DNA of 64,000 bases from Lichina pygmaea. Taxonomy: Eukaryota; Ascomycota; Lichinomycetes; Lichinales; Lichinaceae. The stretch is from contig OY730169.1 of assembly GCA_963422465.1 (NCBI GenBank), positions 1,302,001-1,366,000 of the forward strand. The letters are read 5' to 3'. Of this stretch, positions 25,709 to 37,685 are shown in pieces (the first letter of the stretch is position 1; each line of letters opens with the position of its first letter). The notes under the pieces are model-generated. The model worked only from the letters and a program-made list of their open reading frames with translations. It did not search any database and had not been told where the DNA came from. Position numbers and translations under genes: made by a program.

Positions 25709-27945
25709 GGCCGTCTTGCTCCTCCGCGGACAGACGTGTCAAAGGAACGACCGCGCGCGCCGTCGCCGAAAGAGACTGAAGCAGACCGCTGCCGTAAAGA
25801 TCGACTGGGACGATACCCGACGAGGCCCCACGGAAAGAATGACGCGGGGGGGGGGGGGGTGGGATCAGATCCTTGATGTCAGTGGGCAATGGGAGAGAAC
25901 CAAAGGAATGTCTCGAACGGACGTCGTTCTGCGATGCTCGGCCTTTTTGGGGGGGTTACGTAGAGACAGACAGAGACAAAAAGAGAGAAGTTTGCGGACA
26001 CGACAGCGAAAGAAATGACGGGAACAGCATTGGCGCTGCGCAAAAGATGGGCCATTGGAGTTTGATTTGATTTGATTTGATTAGATCAGCAAAACAACGC
26101 CAACGTGCCGTAAAGTAATCGATAAAACCCTCCGGCATGTCTCATCTCCATGGCAGAGCCAGGGCCATGTTCCCCCCGGGCCCCCTTTCCAGCCGCCTGC
26201 GGCCCAGGGGCGCAGGCAAGTATCGACGGCCTGCCTTTGCCGACCAGACCTTGACAAGCATGAGCTGGGACCGGCTTGCGCGTGCTTCTACACCTCCAGC
26301 ACTCGACGACCATCGTCCGCGAGCTCATCGTACCGGTAAGCGGTACATACGTAGCTCCATCACGATGGGCGCTTCCGACGCCCTCCTGCCACGCTCAGCC
26401 GACGCAGACGAGGCGCCGCCTCTCGACCTGTCGATGCGCGGCAGAAAGACGTCGTCGGACGGGATGCACGATGCAGCGCGTCGTCGTCAGGAACCAATCC
26501 GGTCTGATTGGCCCGCCCGGCGGAATACGAGTAGGTTAAACGAGACCGGCGCAGGCGCGGTCACGGGACTCGGGGCGTCGCGGCCCACGAAGAAGTATGA
26601 TAACGAAAACGTCATCCGCTTCTTTCTGGACCTATTTTCGTCCACGATCGTATTTCGCGGGATCGTGAAATGAACAGAGCCATACGGTACGGTACGTGTG
26701 TACGTATCTCGAGCCCCTCAAATCCTCTGACGTCTTCACTGACTTCAACTCGGCACCGTACCCGGTCATTCGACTCATCTCTCTTCCTCCTCAAATGTGT
26801 CACATACCGTACTGGTCCGTCAAGCGTACTGTATCACGTATCGTTCGTACCAGCCGAGTCCGTCCTCAAAGCCCGTACGGTGCGACGCCGTGGGTACGTA
26901 CGACACGTACGTATCGTACGTATGTACGTAAAAGTGATCGCTTTTCCAAGTGTCCACGAACCCATCACGAAGCCACCGCTCCTCTTTTTCTCTGACGGCA
27001 GGGAGCATTGACCCATGTCAACGCCCTTCCATCGGCCGGTCTTCTGAGGTAACGGCAGCGGAAGAAGAAGAAATAATGTCCAGGGCAGTGCACGCACATC
27101 GCCACCACAACACTACGGTATGGTGATGCTGGCGGTGGATGGAAATGGCAGGAAAAGAGGAGAAAGACAAGACGCAAGAAAAGTTCCTCTCTTGTCGATC
27201 ACGACAGTCGGGCAAACCACCTTCTTTGCGTTCCTGTCCTTTGTCTGTCTGCCATGAAGCACGACTCTTGGAGACATTCTTGCTTGGGTTGGGAGTTCAA
27301 GTGGTGCTGATACCGATGTATGTGCGTATCTCTGTATGTTGTAAGAGAACATGTTCAAACCAAACATCAACACTGTAGACCCGGGACGTGTTGTGGGGAT
27401 GTGCATACAAGTACACTCCATCAAGGGCTGGAGTACCTCTATAGATCTCAAGTAGCATTCAGAACCCCGACAGCCCATCTATGCTTACGTACTGCACAGC
27501 AACCCAACGAAATGCCCCCTCGATCAGAAAACCAATCATCCCCCTCTCCCGCACCTCGACTAGGAGTCTACCTCCACCACTGCATCTTGCAAAGATCATA
27601 CTCTGATCGGTCAAGACTACCAGTACATACGTACTCGGATTCAGGCTGGGTTGGGTAGATGTACGCGCAGTACAGTATGTTCATCACCTTGATTGACTTA
27701 TCGATCAGCTTGTCAATCAATCTGTCAGTCAACATGACAATTATTTCTGCAGTGGAAATGATGATGATGATGATCCAATGTCAATCCTGCCTATACATAC
27801 CAGATTGTTTGTATGCGTGGCGCTCGGAAGGAGAAGGAGAAGGAGAGGTGAGAGAACCAAGAGAGGGAAGGGAAGAAGAGAGGACACAGAGGAAAGAACA
27901 GAGGGAGGCAAGGAAGGAAGGAAGGAAGGCAGCGAGAAAGGCAAG

Positions 27946-28050
27946 TTGATCGATTGATTGAATTCCTTCGCCGCTCTAAAGCTAGCTAGGCTACATTATG
28001 CCGGGGGGGGGGGGGGGGTAGCAATAATGATTTGAAAGGATAAAACTGTC
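27946..28050 (-). mobile_element. Small LINE 3'-end fragment (copy 3)
   Basis: The stretch opens with the GATTGATTGAATTCCT tail motif seen in copy 1, followed by CTCTAAAGCTAGCTAGGCTACA, a diverged form of the terminal block of copies 1 and 2. A 16-base G run (28,003-28,018) follows, then a weaker match (AGCAATAATG..GAAAGG) to about 28,050. Past that the likeness fades, so it is either strongly 5'-truncated or a different element with a LINE-like tail. No target-site duplication found. Confidence 0.5.
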
Positions 28051-28650
28051 TTTGGGGCGAAACCCCTTCCTTCTCCTTCTCTCGGGGATCTCTCATCGTG
28101 GTTGTCGTGCGTGCGTGTACCTTTGTCGTAGATCTCGTAGTCGCCGGTGCAACTACTCTGCTCCTGTCGGTCCCCTGTTCCCTGAGCCCTTCCCACAGAC
28201 TGCGACATCCAAAGTGATCTGCCCCTGGAGTTGCCTCCGAGGCCGACTTGTCTTTGCTGTCGCCAAGACAGGGAGAAAGGAAGAAAGAAATGAGAGGAAA
28301 GATAGAGGGAGATGTGGATATTAGGTCAGATAGCCACTTGCTTCCACATCTCCTGCTGCATCCACTCATCACTCTGCTTTCTCTGATCGCTCTGCATCTT
28401 TCCAACTTCTCTGAATACTTGGCATGCTCTCTGCATCCTCTCGACACTGCAGACACTCTGAACAGTCTACACAATCCACACAGTCCACAGTCCACACCCT
28501 GCACGATCCATAGTCCACGCACTGCACACACAGTCCACACCCCACTCAATCCACACATGTAGTCAATACCCCCCCCTCCACATATAATCCATACCCTTCC
28601 CACTTTCTTCACGCAATGCTCACCTTTGATCAATGACAAGAAACATATGC

Positions 28651-28755
28651 AAAAAGGGAATCTGCCTGAGCGCTAAAAAGAGAGCATCTGCCTGAACGCA
28701 AAAAAGAGAGCATCTGCCCAAGCACAGAAAAGGAATCCACCTGAGCGCAAAAGAG
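28651..28755. repeat. Tandem repeat, four units of about 26 bp
   Basis: AAAAAGAGAGCATCTGCCTGA and variants repeat with CTGCCTGAGCGC cores at 28,662, 28,688, 28,714 and 28,737. No coding signal. Confidence 0.75.
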
Positions 28756-29056
28756 AAATTTACTAAAATATCAAAAAGACATGTGGGGACATCAGTTTTG
28801 TTTCCTGAGTGGAGAGCAAAGGCTATGTGAATGAAAAGTGGAATAAGAGAATTGGAACAAGAGAAGTTGAGCAAAGGGAGACGGAGAGGTGGAAATGACC
28901 GGAAGAAAGAAAGAAGGGGAAGAGGCGGAAGAGACTCGGTTTTTCCTTGGGTCTAGCAAAGGACTTCAGGCCAAGCAAATGAACAAGGTGGGAAACCTTC
29001 CCCCCTGAAAAGTTGTCCCTGACTTTAGTTCTCCCCAACTTAGGTTGTCTCCGATA

Positions 29057-32000
29057 TTAATTATCCGAGTACTGATCATAGTATGACTGCGAAGGAGGCC
29101 AACCCGTTGATGACGACGTGCCGCCTGGCTGTGACCATGCTGTTTGGGGCATGCGTTGACGTCGCTCTATAAGATCATGTCTCCGTCAGCGAGAGGAGAG
29201 AGACATACCAAGAGAGGGAACTGTGTAGAGAAAGGGAGGTGGAGGGGAAGAACCCAAAGAACACGACGGCGAACAAGACAAACTCCACACGGAACGCTCC
29301 TTAAAAAAAACTCACCCCGCTCAAAGTCCTTCCACCGTTTCATCGTAATCTTGCTGCTGTCAAACTCGCCTTCCTCGTCGTCGTCGTGCGTGACCTTCTC
29401 GCCCGCCGTCTTGCGCGTGTCGCCCCAGCTAAAGTCGTCAAACTTCCAGTAGGCGTACGTCGGCAGGACAAAGTTCCAGATCGGCAGCGACACGAGGTAG
29501 ACGAGCATCCACAGCACGTACGACCAGCGCGACGCCGTCAGCACGATGAGCACCGCCGGCAGACCGAGGATGAGCGCCAGCAGGATGAGCGGGATGATCG
29601 GCACCGGTTTCCTGACGATCGAGATGATGACTGCGGGGAGGACGTGTTAGGTCATGTGGCTCTCCCCTTGTCCGAAAAGAGGGGAGGGAGGGACATCTTA
29701 CTCAGGTAGACGGTAAAGCTGATGGCCGCAGGCAGCACCAGGGTGCCGACGAGCTCGATGAAGACGACGAACTGCATGCTGAAGCAAAAGGTCCCGCAGA
29801 GATCCCGTACCAGCACCAGCTCCATCAGGTTGTGCACGGTGCTGTTGATCCAGCGCCGCCGTTGCGACAGCAGCACCGAGAACTTGTCCGGCACCGTGGT
29901 CTTGCACACGGCCTGGGGCACAAAGACCTGCTTCCGCTTCGGAAAGGTCTTGAGCATCAGGGTCGAGAGGTAGCGGTCCTCGCCCAGCAGCAGCAGGTTC
30001 TTCTTGTGCAGCGTGTCCACGACGTTCTCCGAGTAGTGCTCCACCACGTCCGGGTTCGCGAGGATGGGCACCCAGTAGTTCTGCCCGCCCTTGGGCGACT
30101 TGACCCGGTACATGCAGAAGCAGCCGGGCAGGCACGTGACCCCGCCGAAGACGGACTCGAACGCCTTGGAGAGGTGGTGCGAGATGAAGTACTCGAACAC
30201 CTGCATCATCGTCACCCACGACTGGCTCTTGTTCGCGATCTTGGTCTCGCCGCAGAGGCCCATGATGTCCGGGTCCTTGACCACGGCCGAGACCATGTGC
30301 GTGAGGCTGTCCGGGAAGACCTTGGTGTCGGCGTCGACCATGAGGACCGTCTCGTAGAAGTCCGGCGGGATGCCCGTCACCTTCCAGATGCCGTTGAACA
30401 TCTCGAACTCGAGCTCGGTCATGCGCTCGTCGAACATGACCTTCTGCAGGAACGACATGAGCACCACCTGCCCGTCGCGCTTGCCGCGGTTGCCGGCCTT
30501 GCTGCCGCGCTGCTCCGCCTCGTCGCCGCACTTGACGACGACGATCATCGGCACGCGCTGCTGCCGTTCGAACGGGATGGCCGAGTCGTCGCCGTCGACG
30601 CCGCCGTAGTCGTAGAAGCCGGCGTAGACCTTGGCCTTGTTGAGCCGCTTCGACCCGCTCGACACGGCGATGTACGAGTGCGCCACCGTCTCCTCGGGCA
30701 GGACCGTGTGGTCGCGCATCATGCCGAGCGCGATCTCCGGCGTCGAGAGCCGTTCGCCCTTGCCCTTGATGAGCCCGTCGCAGACGACGAAGATGAGCTT
30801 GTGGCTGTTCGGGTACTCCGTCGTCGCGATCGAGTCCAGCGTCGTGCGGAGGCCGGCCTCGCCCTCGGAGTAGGCCGTCACGAGGCAGATGACGTGCGCG
30901 AGCGGATAGCCGAACGGCTGCCAGTCCGGAGGCGGCTGCGGCACGACCGCCTCGTGCACGAACCCGGCCGGGCCGCTGCCTTCGTTCTCGCTGACGAGCG
31001 TCGTCGACATGCGCTCGTGCTGGCCCTGCGAGAACATGAGGCTCGAACCGTTGTCGGCCAGGGGCTGCTGCTGCTGCTGCCGCACGGAGCCGGGGCCAGC
31101 GCCGCCGAAGCCCGGGCTGTCGACGGGCGTCATGACACCGAGGCTGATGGTGCTCTGGCGATAGCTGCTCGAGTTGGGCGGCAGCATACGCGACACCGAG
31201 CTCTGGCTGGCCATCGTCGTCGGCTGCTGCCGGGCCTTGATCGAGGGGCGTTCCATGTCGTAAGGACTGGTGAAGCGGGACGTGGTCGGGAAGAAGGTGC
31301 TGCCGCGCTTGCTGCTGCTGCCACCACCGCCGGTACCACCACCGCCGCCGCCGCCGCCGCCGCCAGTGTCGCCAAAGCGAGGCGGGGCTCGGTAGATGTC
31401 GTCGCTCCAGTCCTCGATCTGCTGCTGTCGCCGACGGCGGCCGTTCCAGCCGATGGTCGACTTGGACGCCGCGAAGCGGCGGCTGTAGAACCAGCCGAAG
31501 AAGATGGCCAGGAAGAACTTGGCGCAGACGATGGAGAGGATGAAGGCGAGCGAGACGTAAAGCACCACCTTGGACGCGATGCAGCCGACGGTGTCGGTGT
31601 CGATCGAGCCGACCCGGGCGATCTCGGTCAGGCAGCGGGCGATCCTCTTCTCGCGCGAGGACGAGTACGACATGGTGACGTCGACGCCACGCAGGGCCGG
31701 GTTCGTGCGCATGTCGTCGAACTGGGCCGGCACCGACACCTGCGACGAGTTGAACCAGCGCAGCAGGTCGAGGTCGATGACGCTGCCCGAGTAGACGATC
31801 AGGTTCCGGCTCGCGTTGTGGATGTCGGCCCAGGTGAAGTAGACCTCGCCGGCGCTCTTGAGGTCGTAGAAGGTGCGGCGACCGGTCGCGGTGGTGTGGC
31901 AGCTGTAGCCGAGGTAGTAGGGCACCGTCGTGTCGGGCTCGGTCGAGCCGTCCTGGTTGAAGGTGGTGCAGGGGAAGTACCAGGCCAGGTTGCCGGCCCG

Positions 32001-33167
32001 GTCCGTCGGCACGTCCGAGCCCTCGGCGGCGGTGATGAGGCCCTTGCACTGGCCGTTGACGTTCTGGAAGAGGAAGCTGCCGTCGCGGCCGCCGTGCTTC
32101 TCGGGCAGGTCGTAGAGCACGTTGGTGTTGAGCGGGATGCCGCGCGCGGGCGGATGGTTCGAGGCCGACAGCTCGTAGGCGCTGCCGTGGAAGATCATGT
32201 AGCCGCCGTCGACGTGGTTGACCTTGAGCCGCAGCCCGGGCGAGCCGCAGACGGCCTGGGTGAAGCCGAAGGTCAGGAAGCCGACAAAGGCGCCGATCAT
32301 GAGGATGATGCTGATGAGGCCCATCTTCTCGCGCCAGGCGCGCTGCTGCGGCCTGGACGGCTTGCCGAAGCAGCGGAGCACCGAGTTCGGGCACCAGAAG
32401 GTGACGATGGCGCAGTAAACGTTCCACAGGCTGGGCGGGCGCTCCGTCTGTCGCGTCCCGTCCTGCTTCGTCTTCGTCTTGCTCTTGTTGCCCCTGTCGA
32501 ACTTCGAACGAGCGGTCCGGGCCAGCTTCCGCTGCACCTTGGCGGCGTCCTTCTCGCGAGGCTGGCCTTCGTGGCGAGCGCCGCGGATGCCGCCGCCGCG
32601 ACCGGGCGCCGGTGACCCATCCTGGCCGCCGCTCGGGCCCAGGTTCTCCAGTCGGTTCAGGCTCTTCATGTCGGTGCTGTTGGAGCTGACCGTCTCGGAC
32701 TCGATCGTGTCCTCCACCAGCGGGTCGTTGCCCGTCGTCGAGGGCATCACCGTCATGTTCTGAGCATGCTGTCGGTAGTGGTAGTTCGGGTGGTCGGCAT
32801 CGATCCGGTTGCGCTCTGGCCGGATCAGGCTGCGCTTACGGCCGAGGTCGGACCTTCCTCCAGCGTCGCGTCGGCCGCTGTCGTCGCCGGCGCCGCCGCC
32901 GGCGACGCCTGGCGCGCCCATCGAAGTCAACGGCCCTCGGTCATCGTAAGAGCTCTCGGGTCGTGCGTCGTCGTAGCGGTGACGTCTCGATGGCGCCTTC
33001 CGCGGCGGAGAAGGCTGGGTGCGAGGGTCCGCTCCGGAAGGTTCGTACTGGACAAGGTCGATGTCCCTTGGGCGGGGGCGTCGTTGTGGTGACTCTTGAG
33101 GAGCGTAGCCGCTATGGCGACGTCTCGAGGGGGAAGGAGGGGACGCCGGTTCGTTGGTGAGCGGCAT
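29057..33167 (-). CDS. Chitin synthase, class IV (Chs3/ChsD type)
   Basis: Integral membrane glycosyltransferase (GT2) that polymerises UDP-GlcNAc into wall chitin. Exons 29702-33167, 29316-29630 and 29057-29166; introns 71 and 149 bp; 1,296 residues predicted. The first ~240 residues are disordered and basic. Membrane segments lie near 250-303 (one is [20 protein letters not shown]), then an extracellular-type region and another segment ([21 protein letters not shown]). The catalytic core has [41 protein letters not shown] and QRRRW (about 1102), all as expected for class IV. A trans-membrane cluster follows. The last exon encodes [11 protein letters not shown] to YYDQYSDN; its acceptor (ATAG) was chosen because it gives a plausible end. 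No myosin head, so not class V or VII. Start taken at MPLTNEP, the first ATG. Confidence 0.93.
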
Positions 33168-33545
33168 GATGACCTTTCCAGCGCGAGCGGTTTCAGCAAC
33201 ATTCCTTTGCCACGCCACCGTGCCACAGATGGTCGTCGGCTAGCGCCACGTATGAAACATCAACATACTTGTCGAGCCTGTCTGCGTGCGCGACTGTCCA
33301 AAACTTCTTGCAGGATGGCAATGCGTGTTCCAGCAATGTCGGGCACCTTAAACACGTCAACGGTTCATGACGGTACCGTCATGACATGGTCGCCGGTTTG
33401 GCCTGGTCCGGACATCTCCAATCGTGCCAGGGAGACCAAGTGGGCGAGACAGGTGAGCGTGTCTGGTCGCGCAGACTGAGCACCCCGTCGACGGCTCGAT
33501 ATCGCGAGCCCGGGTCGTGCTTAGGAAATACAGGAACGACTACTT

Positions 33546-33587
<42 letters not shown>

Positions 33588-36153
33588 GACGAAAACAAGG
33601 CTTCCGTCCCGTCTTTCGGGATCAACGGTTCCCCTGGCTGTGCTTGTACAGTACAATGTCAAACCAGCGGAGAAAAACGAGTGACAGTGGGATGTTCCGG
33701 TTGCCTGGAACAATGTTCGATGTTTACGCTGCCGCGATATCTCAACGTCGATGGTCCCCTTCGCCTGCGGTTGGAATCAGGGAGTGAAAACCGGCTTGGC
33801 CGGTCCCATCGCTTCGATTTCCGCCCTCGGTGGCCACCCAAAACAAAGGCCGGACGATGGAAATAGAACTCGACTCTGTACGAAGCGTGTTGCAGTACAA
33901 GCTGCGCCATACTGATCTCGCGGGCGCCTGATGTTCTCTCGAGCCCTCGAAGGGGAAATCCGCATCCCGCCCTAGTCTTAGCGGATCCGTCTCCGCTAGA
34001 CTTGAAGTGAAGATCAACCGAGCCATTGCTCCATCGGGAGGTGGCTTAGTCATATGCGGCTCAAAGGGGTGCGTACGCAATACATACGTCATGTGACACA
34101 TCACCGGTCGGATCAGGAAAGAGCTGAGGCTCGTGATTACTCGTACGAGCTAGGCCCCAGGTGGTGTTGTTATCGGAAGACGTGGCGGCCTTTTCAGAAG
34201 TCTTGCTCCAGCACTCACCTCCATCTCGTTACGGCTCTTCCGTCGAGACTCGATGATCTCGACCGGTCGTCTGAGACCGAGGACGGCTGCGCTTCTGTGA
34301 CTTGACGTAAATTACAGAAGTGCGGTCTCGAGCGAAGTCATGCCGTCCCGCTTCAGCCGGGCAGTGCCGGGCTAAAGTTCGTGATCGATGTCCCGCGATA
34401 TCAATTCTACGTTCCGCTTATGAGTCTGCGCCATGTCTCCTGCTATCCGTCCCAATTCCCCTAACAGGTGGTTGGGTCAATTGGGTTGGTACGTCTCCAA
34501 CGTCGAAGGAGGAGGAGGAGGAGGAGGTGGTGGTGGAGGAGGAAGTATCTTTCCTCCCTGCAGCCCTGAGGCAGCTCTGTGTCAACAACGACATTGGAGT
34601 TCTGGACCAGCTACGTCTGGGAATCTACGATGCAGTGCCGACTCAAATCTAAACCCTTCAGGGTCCACGCGAGAAAGATGGGGTACGAAGGTAGAGTATT
34701 CCCGGACCGGTCGTTCATCCGGGAGACTGCTGGACTGATAAGTCTCGGCACGTATTTGTCCCAAGGAGTGGCTGTCATTGGATTCTCTTGAGATTCAAGT
34801 AGAGCTGAACGAGGCTGACGTACAGTACGTATGTACGCAGTGTCCGGTCAGCTTCTGTGCGCAGCCTTGACAGCATTTGATCCACGCTTGGACGTGAACG
34901 TAAGTAGAGCACACCGGCTCACCTTAGCGCACCAACTTCTGTCTCAGAACAGAAGCAAGTTTCTGATTTATCGTTTCTATGAGACTGCGCATCTCCTGAG
35001 ATTCCTCCCTAGTCTTACCCAAGTCCCAGGTCTTCTTCCTTCAGAGGTGTCATGATCAGTCGGTCTTGTGCCTCACGTGATGATAGGGCTAGGGCTTCCG
35101 CACGTGACACCTTGCCCTATATAGCTTCCTAGCTAGACTGTAGTGAGAGAACAATCCAATTCCATCACGCATAATCTGCTTCCGCTGCCTAGACGGCCTG
35201 CTTCGCTACAAGAGGTTTTCTGGGAAGACAGGTATATATCTAGAAGTTCTGCATGACTTACCGGAAATCTAAGTTAGGATAGGATGATCAAAAACAAAAT
35301 GAAAAACATAGAGCACTCCTGTATGGGATGATCTTGATACCCGGGAGGCTGTTCCAGACTTCACAGACTATCAGATAGGGCAGATCAGTGGGACTAGTAG
35401 CCAGCCGTAGTACTCACCCCGATAAGTCTCAATCAAGAGTGATACGGAGGCCATTGCTGTTCTTCCACGGTGGTGCATCTCCTCCGTCACTCTGCCAGGA
35501 GCACCAGTTGACCGGTGGTCTGGAGTCGGCCATTATCATAGCCTAGCTGATGCACTATGAGCACATCAAACGTCCCATCGTGGTCCACTTCGGCGTGACT
35601 GAGCCACCGCACAAGACTGACAGCCCCATCCGGCATGATAGAGGCAGTTGAATCATGTCTTCTCAGAGAGATCAAAACGGCATCGTATGTGGTCATCATA
35701 CATTCATCATGCAAACCCATCACCAGCCAGTCAACCCCGTTGAAGAATGTGGGCTCGGCCGTCCCGAAGAGAAAATGAAGGAGGAGAAGAAGAAGAGATT
35801 TGTTTCGATGGCAAGAGAACTTGAGCTTGCATCCCTGCTACGAGGTGCTCTTGAGTCTTCTTCATCCACTGGACACTTGGCATGATCCCAATTACAAGAG
35901 CAAGGCATGGAGTACCGTATCGAACGAGATATTAGAGAGTAGACCATTGGATTGGCCCTGACTCATGGTCCTTTTGTCATGGCTCGCCTGATGAAGATTC
36001 TCGGTCTGGGCCGGCGACGTGGAAATTGCAGAGCGTGGAAGATCAGCTTGCTCGTTGGATCAAGTTCTCTTCGTCTCGCGCCGTCAACCTCCAAGAAAGA
36101 TGCTGGCTCGGATGACGGAAGCCGCGATACGGCGTCATGGAATACCGCGCGGA
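33168..36153. other. Intergenic stretch upstream of the chitin synthase gene
   Basis: Holds the chitin synthase promoter on its left side. Simple repeats are a (GTC)n run (about 33,547-33,587) and a (GGA)n run (about 34,508-34,545). From about 34,800 to 35,500 it is AT-richer. A 78-codon minus-strand frame at 35,487-35,723 reads somewhat protein-like (DHDGTFDVLIVHQLGYDNG) but has no recognised family and no convincing neighbours, so I do not call it a gene. Confidence 0.55.
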
Positions 36154-36845
36154 CTAGGATGCCTTGAGGACACCGTTGAGGACCCAAATCTCCCCGTTCG
36201 TGGCATTGCTCACGACCTTGACGACCTCCACGCCACCGGGCTGAATCTACAGGGATGAGACTCGAATCAGGCGGCTAATCGGGCTACCTGGTGAAGATCT
36301 CAACGTACAATTTTCTTTCCGTCTTTGCTCTCCCACTTCAACCTTTGGCCACCCAGTGTCTCCGCTTCCTCCCCTTCTGGCCACGGTGATGCCCGGACGA
36401 CGTGGGCCTCTACGTATCGACGCAGGTTGACCCGGGCACGATCCTGGCCTTCGGACCCTTCGTATGCCTGCGCACCGAGCGTGTCATAGTCGTCTTGGTC
36501 CTCCCAGGGCTTCCGGCCGGTGAGCGCCACGGCCGAGTTCAACGGCGCCAGCACCGTCCAGCTGCGAGAGCGGTCCTGCAACCGCTCCGCCACACCTGCG
36601 ACGTCAAGAGTCATGCCGACGAATATGTTCACCGATCTCTCGAGACCGATGACGTCCGAGATGACTGGATGGCCTGCCGCCTTCTCGGCGGCGGCCACAT
36701 TGTCGGGAATGCTCATGAGGGGGGCTTGAGCGTTCCCGGGTTGAGACCCGGCCGAAATCTGGAACCCGAAACTCTGAGAGGGCCGGCTTCGAAAGGCTCC
36801 GGTCAAGGCGGTCGAGGTGATCACGATCCAACCTAGTCGGGCCAT
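36154..36845 (-). CDS. Secreted FAS1 (fasciclin) domain protein
   Basis: Small extracellular or wall-associated protein with one fasciclin fold, a family linked to adhesion but mostly uncharacterised in fungi. Exons 36309-36845 and 36154-36246; a 62-bp intron with donor GTACGT and acceptor TGTAG; 209 residues. An N-terminal hydrophobic stretch (MARLGWIVITSTALTGAF) fits a signal peptide. The FAS1 core shows ISDVIGLERSVNIFVGMT, SWTVLAPLNSAV, a KPWEDQDDY segment, RRYVEAHVV and, across the splice, GKKIIQPGGVEV then NGEIWVLNGVL. This pattern matches the short fungal FAS1 proteins typified by the Neurospora FAS1 domain-containing protein. Divergent from the fumarate reductase gene, with 840 bp between starts. 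Confidence 0.87.
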
Positions 36846-37685
36846 TACGTGGGCGGAGGACGCTCCGGTTTGTTGGATGGAACCGAGGCGTGCACGGTGG
36901 GTTACTGCACTTGCACGACTTCGTACCTCGTCGCTCTACTGGTATACCACCACTACTTCAGCAAGGCCAAGCGTCTATTCTACTCATCTGCCGTTGCCGC
37001 CACGGCCGGTAGTCTATGATGATGCGATATCATCTAGAGTGTCAGATTGATCGACAGATGACCTTTAGACAGTCCCTACAGTACTCGTACACATCCCTAA
37101 GAAGGCGACGGTGGGGACTCACGTGCACCGGAGCCTCGGATATAACCGGCCAGGTCAGATGACTGTTTTCGGCATCCGCCGCCACCGTTACGTAGCCGGG
37201 TGAAGGTGGCAGAAGTTCTGATCAGTCTAGTATGCAGGTTTCCGTCCAAAGCCGTTCATCAATAACGATGCTCACAGCGCATCTTCACATGCTCCAGCTA
37301 GACCCACCAATCAGCTGCGCCTCAATCCAACTGACTCCTTCACATGTTGCTGTGGCTTGGGCATCTCTGTCGGCCGATTTGTGGCGCCGACGGGCACGAT
37401 GGGCCTTTGTGGGCCATTCCCCAAGGTGGTACGGAGGTACCCGTACGTACGGAGATACAGTACGGTACCGTTTCCCGCCGCCCTCGTTCTCCCTCGGCAT
37501 CCCCACGTCCTTGAAGGCTCGTCCGCAGCGCCGCTCTTTAAGGCCCGTCTGCTCGCAATCTTCTCTCCTCGTCGACACAGGGCCCAGGCATCTACAACCG
37601 ACTCTGCAGAGATCGGTCAACCGTTGCGCATCTATACCCGCCGCTGCTGTAGTCCGGCGCACTCGGCTGTCTTCGTCCCGTCGTC
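36846..37685. promoter_or_regulatory. Divergent intergenic region between the FAS1 and fumarate reductase genes
   Basis: 840 bp that must hold both promoters. A TACGTAC-rich palindromic stretch (about 37,438-37,475) lies about 230 bp before the fumarate reductase ATG. No TATA box was seen close to either start. Confidence 0.5.

Larger units (their letters stand above)
25709..29056. other. Intergenic stretch between btgE and the chitin synthase gene
   Basis: Both flanking genes are on the minus strand, so the left end holds the btgE promoter and the right end the chitin synthase terminator region. Contents: a 14-base G run (25,846-25,859), a short TTTGA pentamer array (about 26,060-26,083), TACGTAC-rich DNA (26,690-26,935), a LINE 3'-end fragment (about 27,946), a CCACA-rich degenerate array (about 28,460-28,590) and a ~26-bp tandem repeat (28,651-28,755). 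No gene recognised. Confidence 0.6.

Noticed and set aside
28460-28590. CCACA-rich stretch as a regulatory array
   Set aside because: Irregular low-complexity repeat with no gene start nearby on the correct strand.
29832-32615. Plus-strand open frame of over 900 codons opposite the chitin synthase
   Set aside because: Its translation is Arg/Val/Leu/Asp-rich GC-shadow; the minus strand carries the full set of chitin synthase motifs.
35487-35723. Minus-strand 78-codon frame with DHDGTFDVLIVHQLGYDNG
   Set aside because: Reads plausibly, but no family, no start context and no adjoining exons could be supported.
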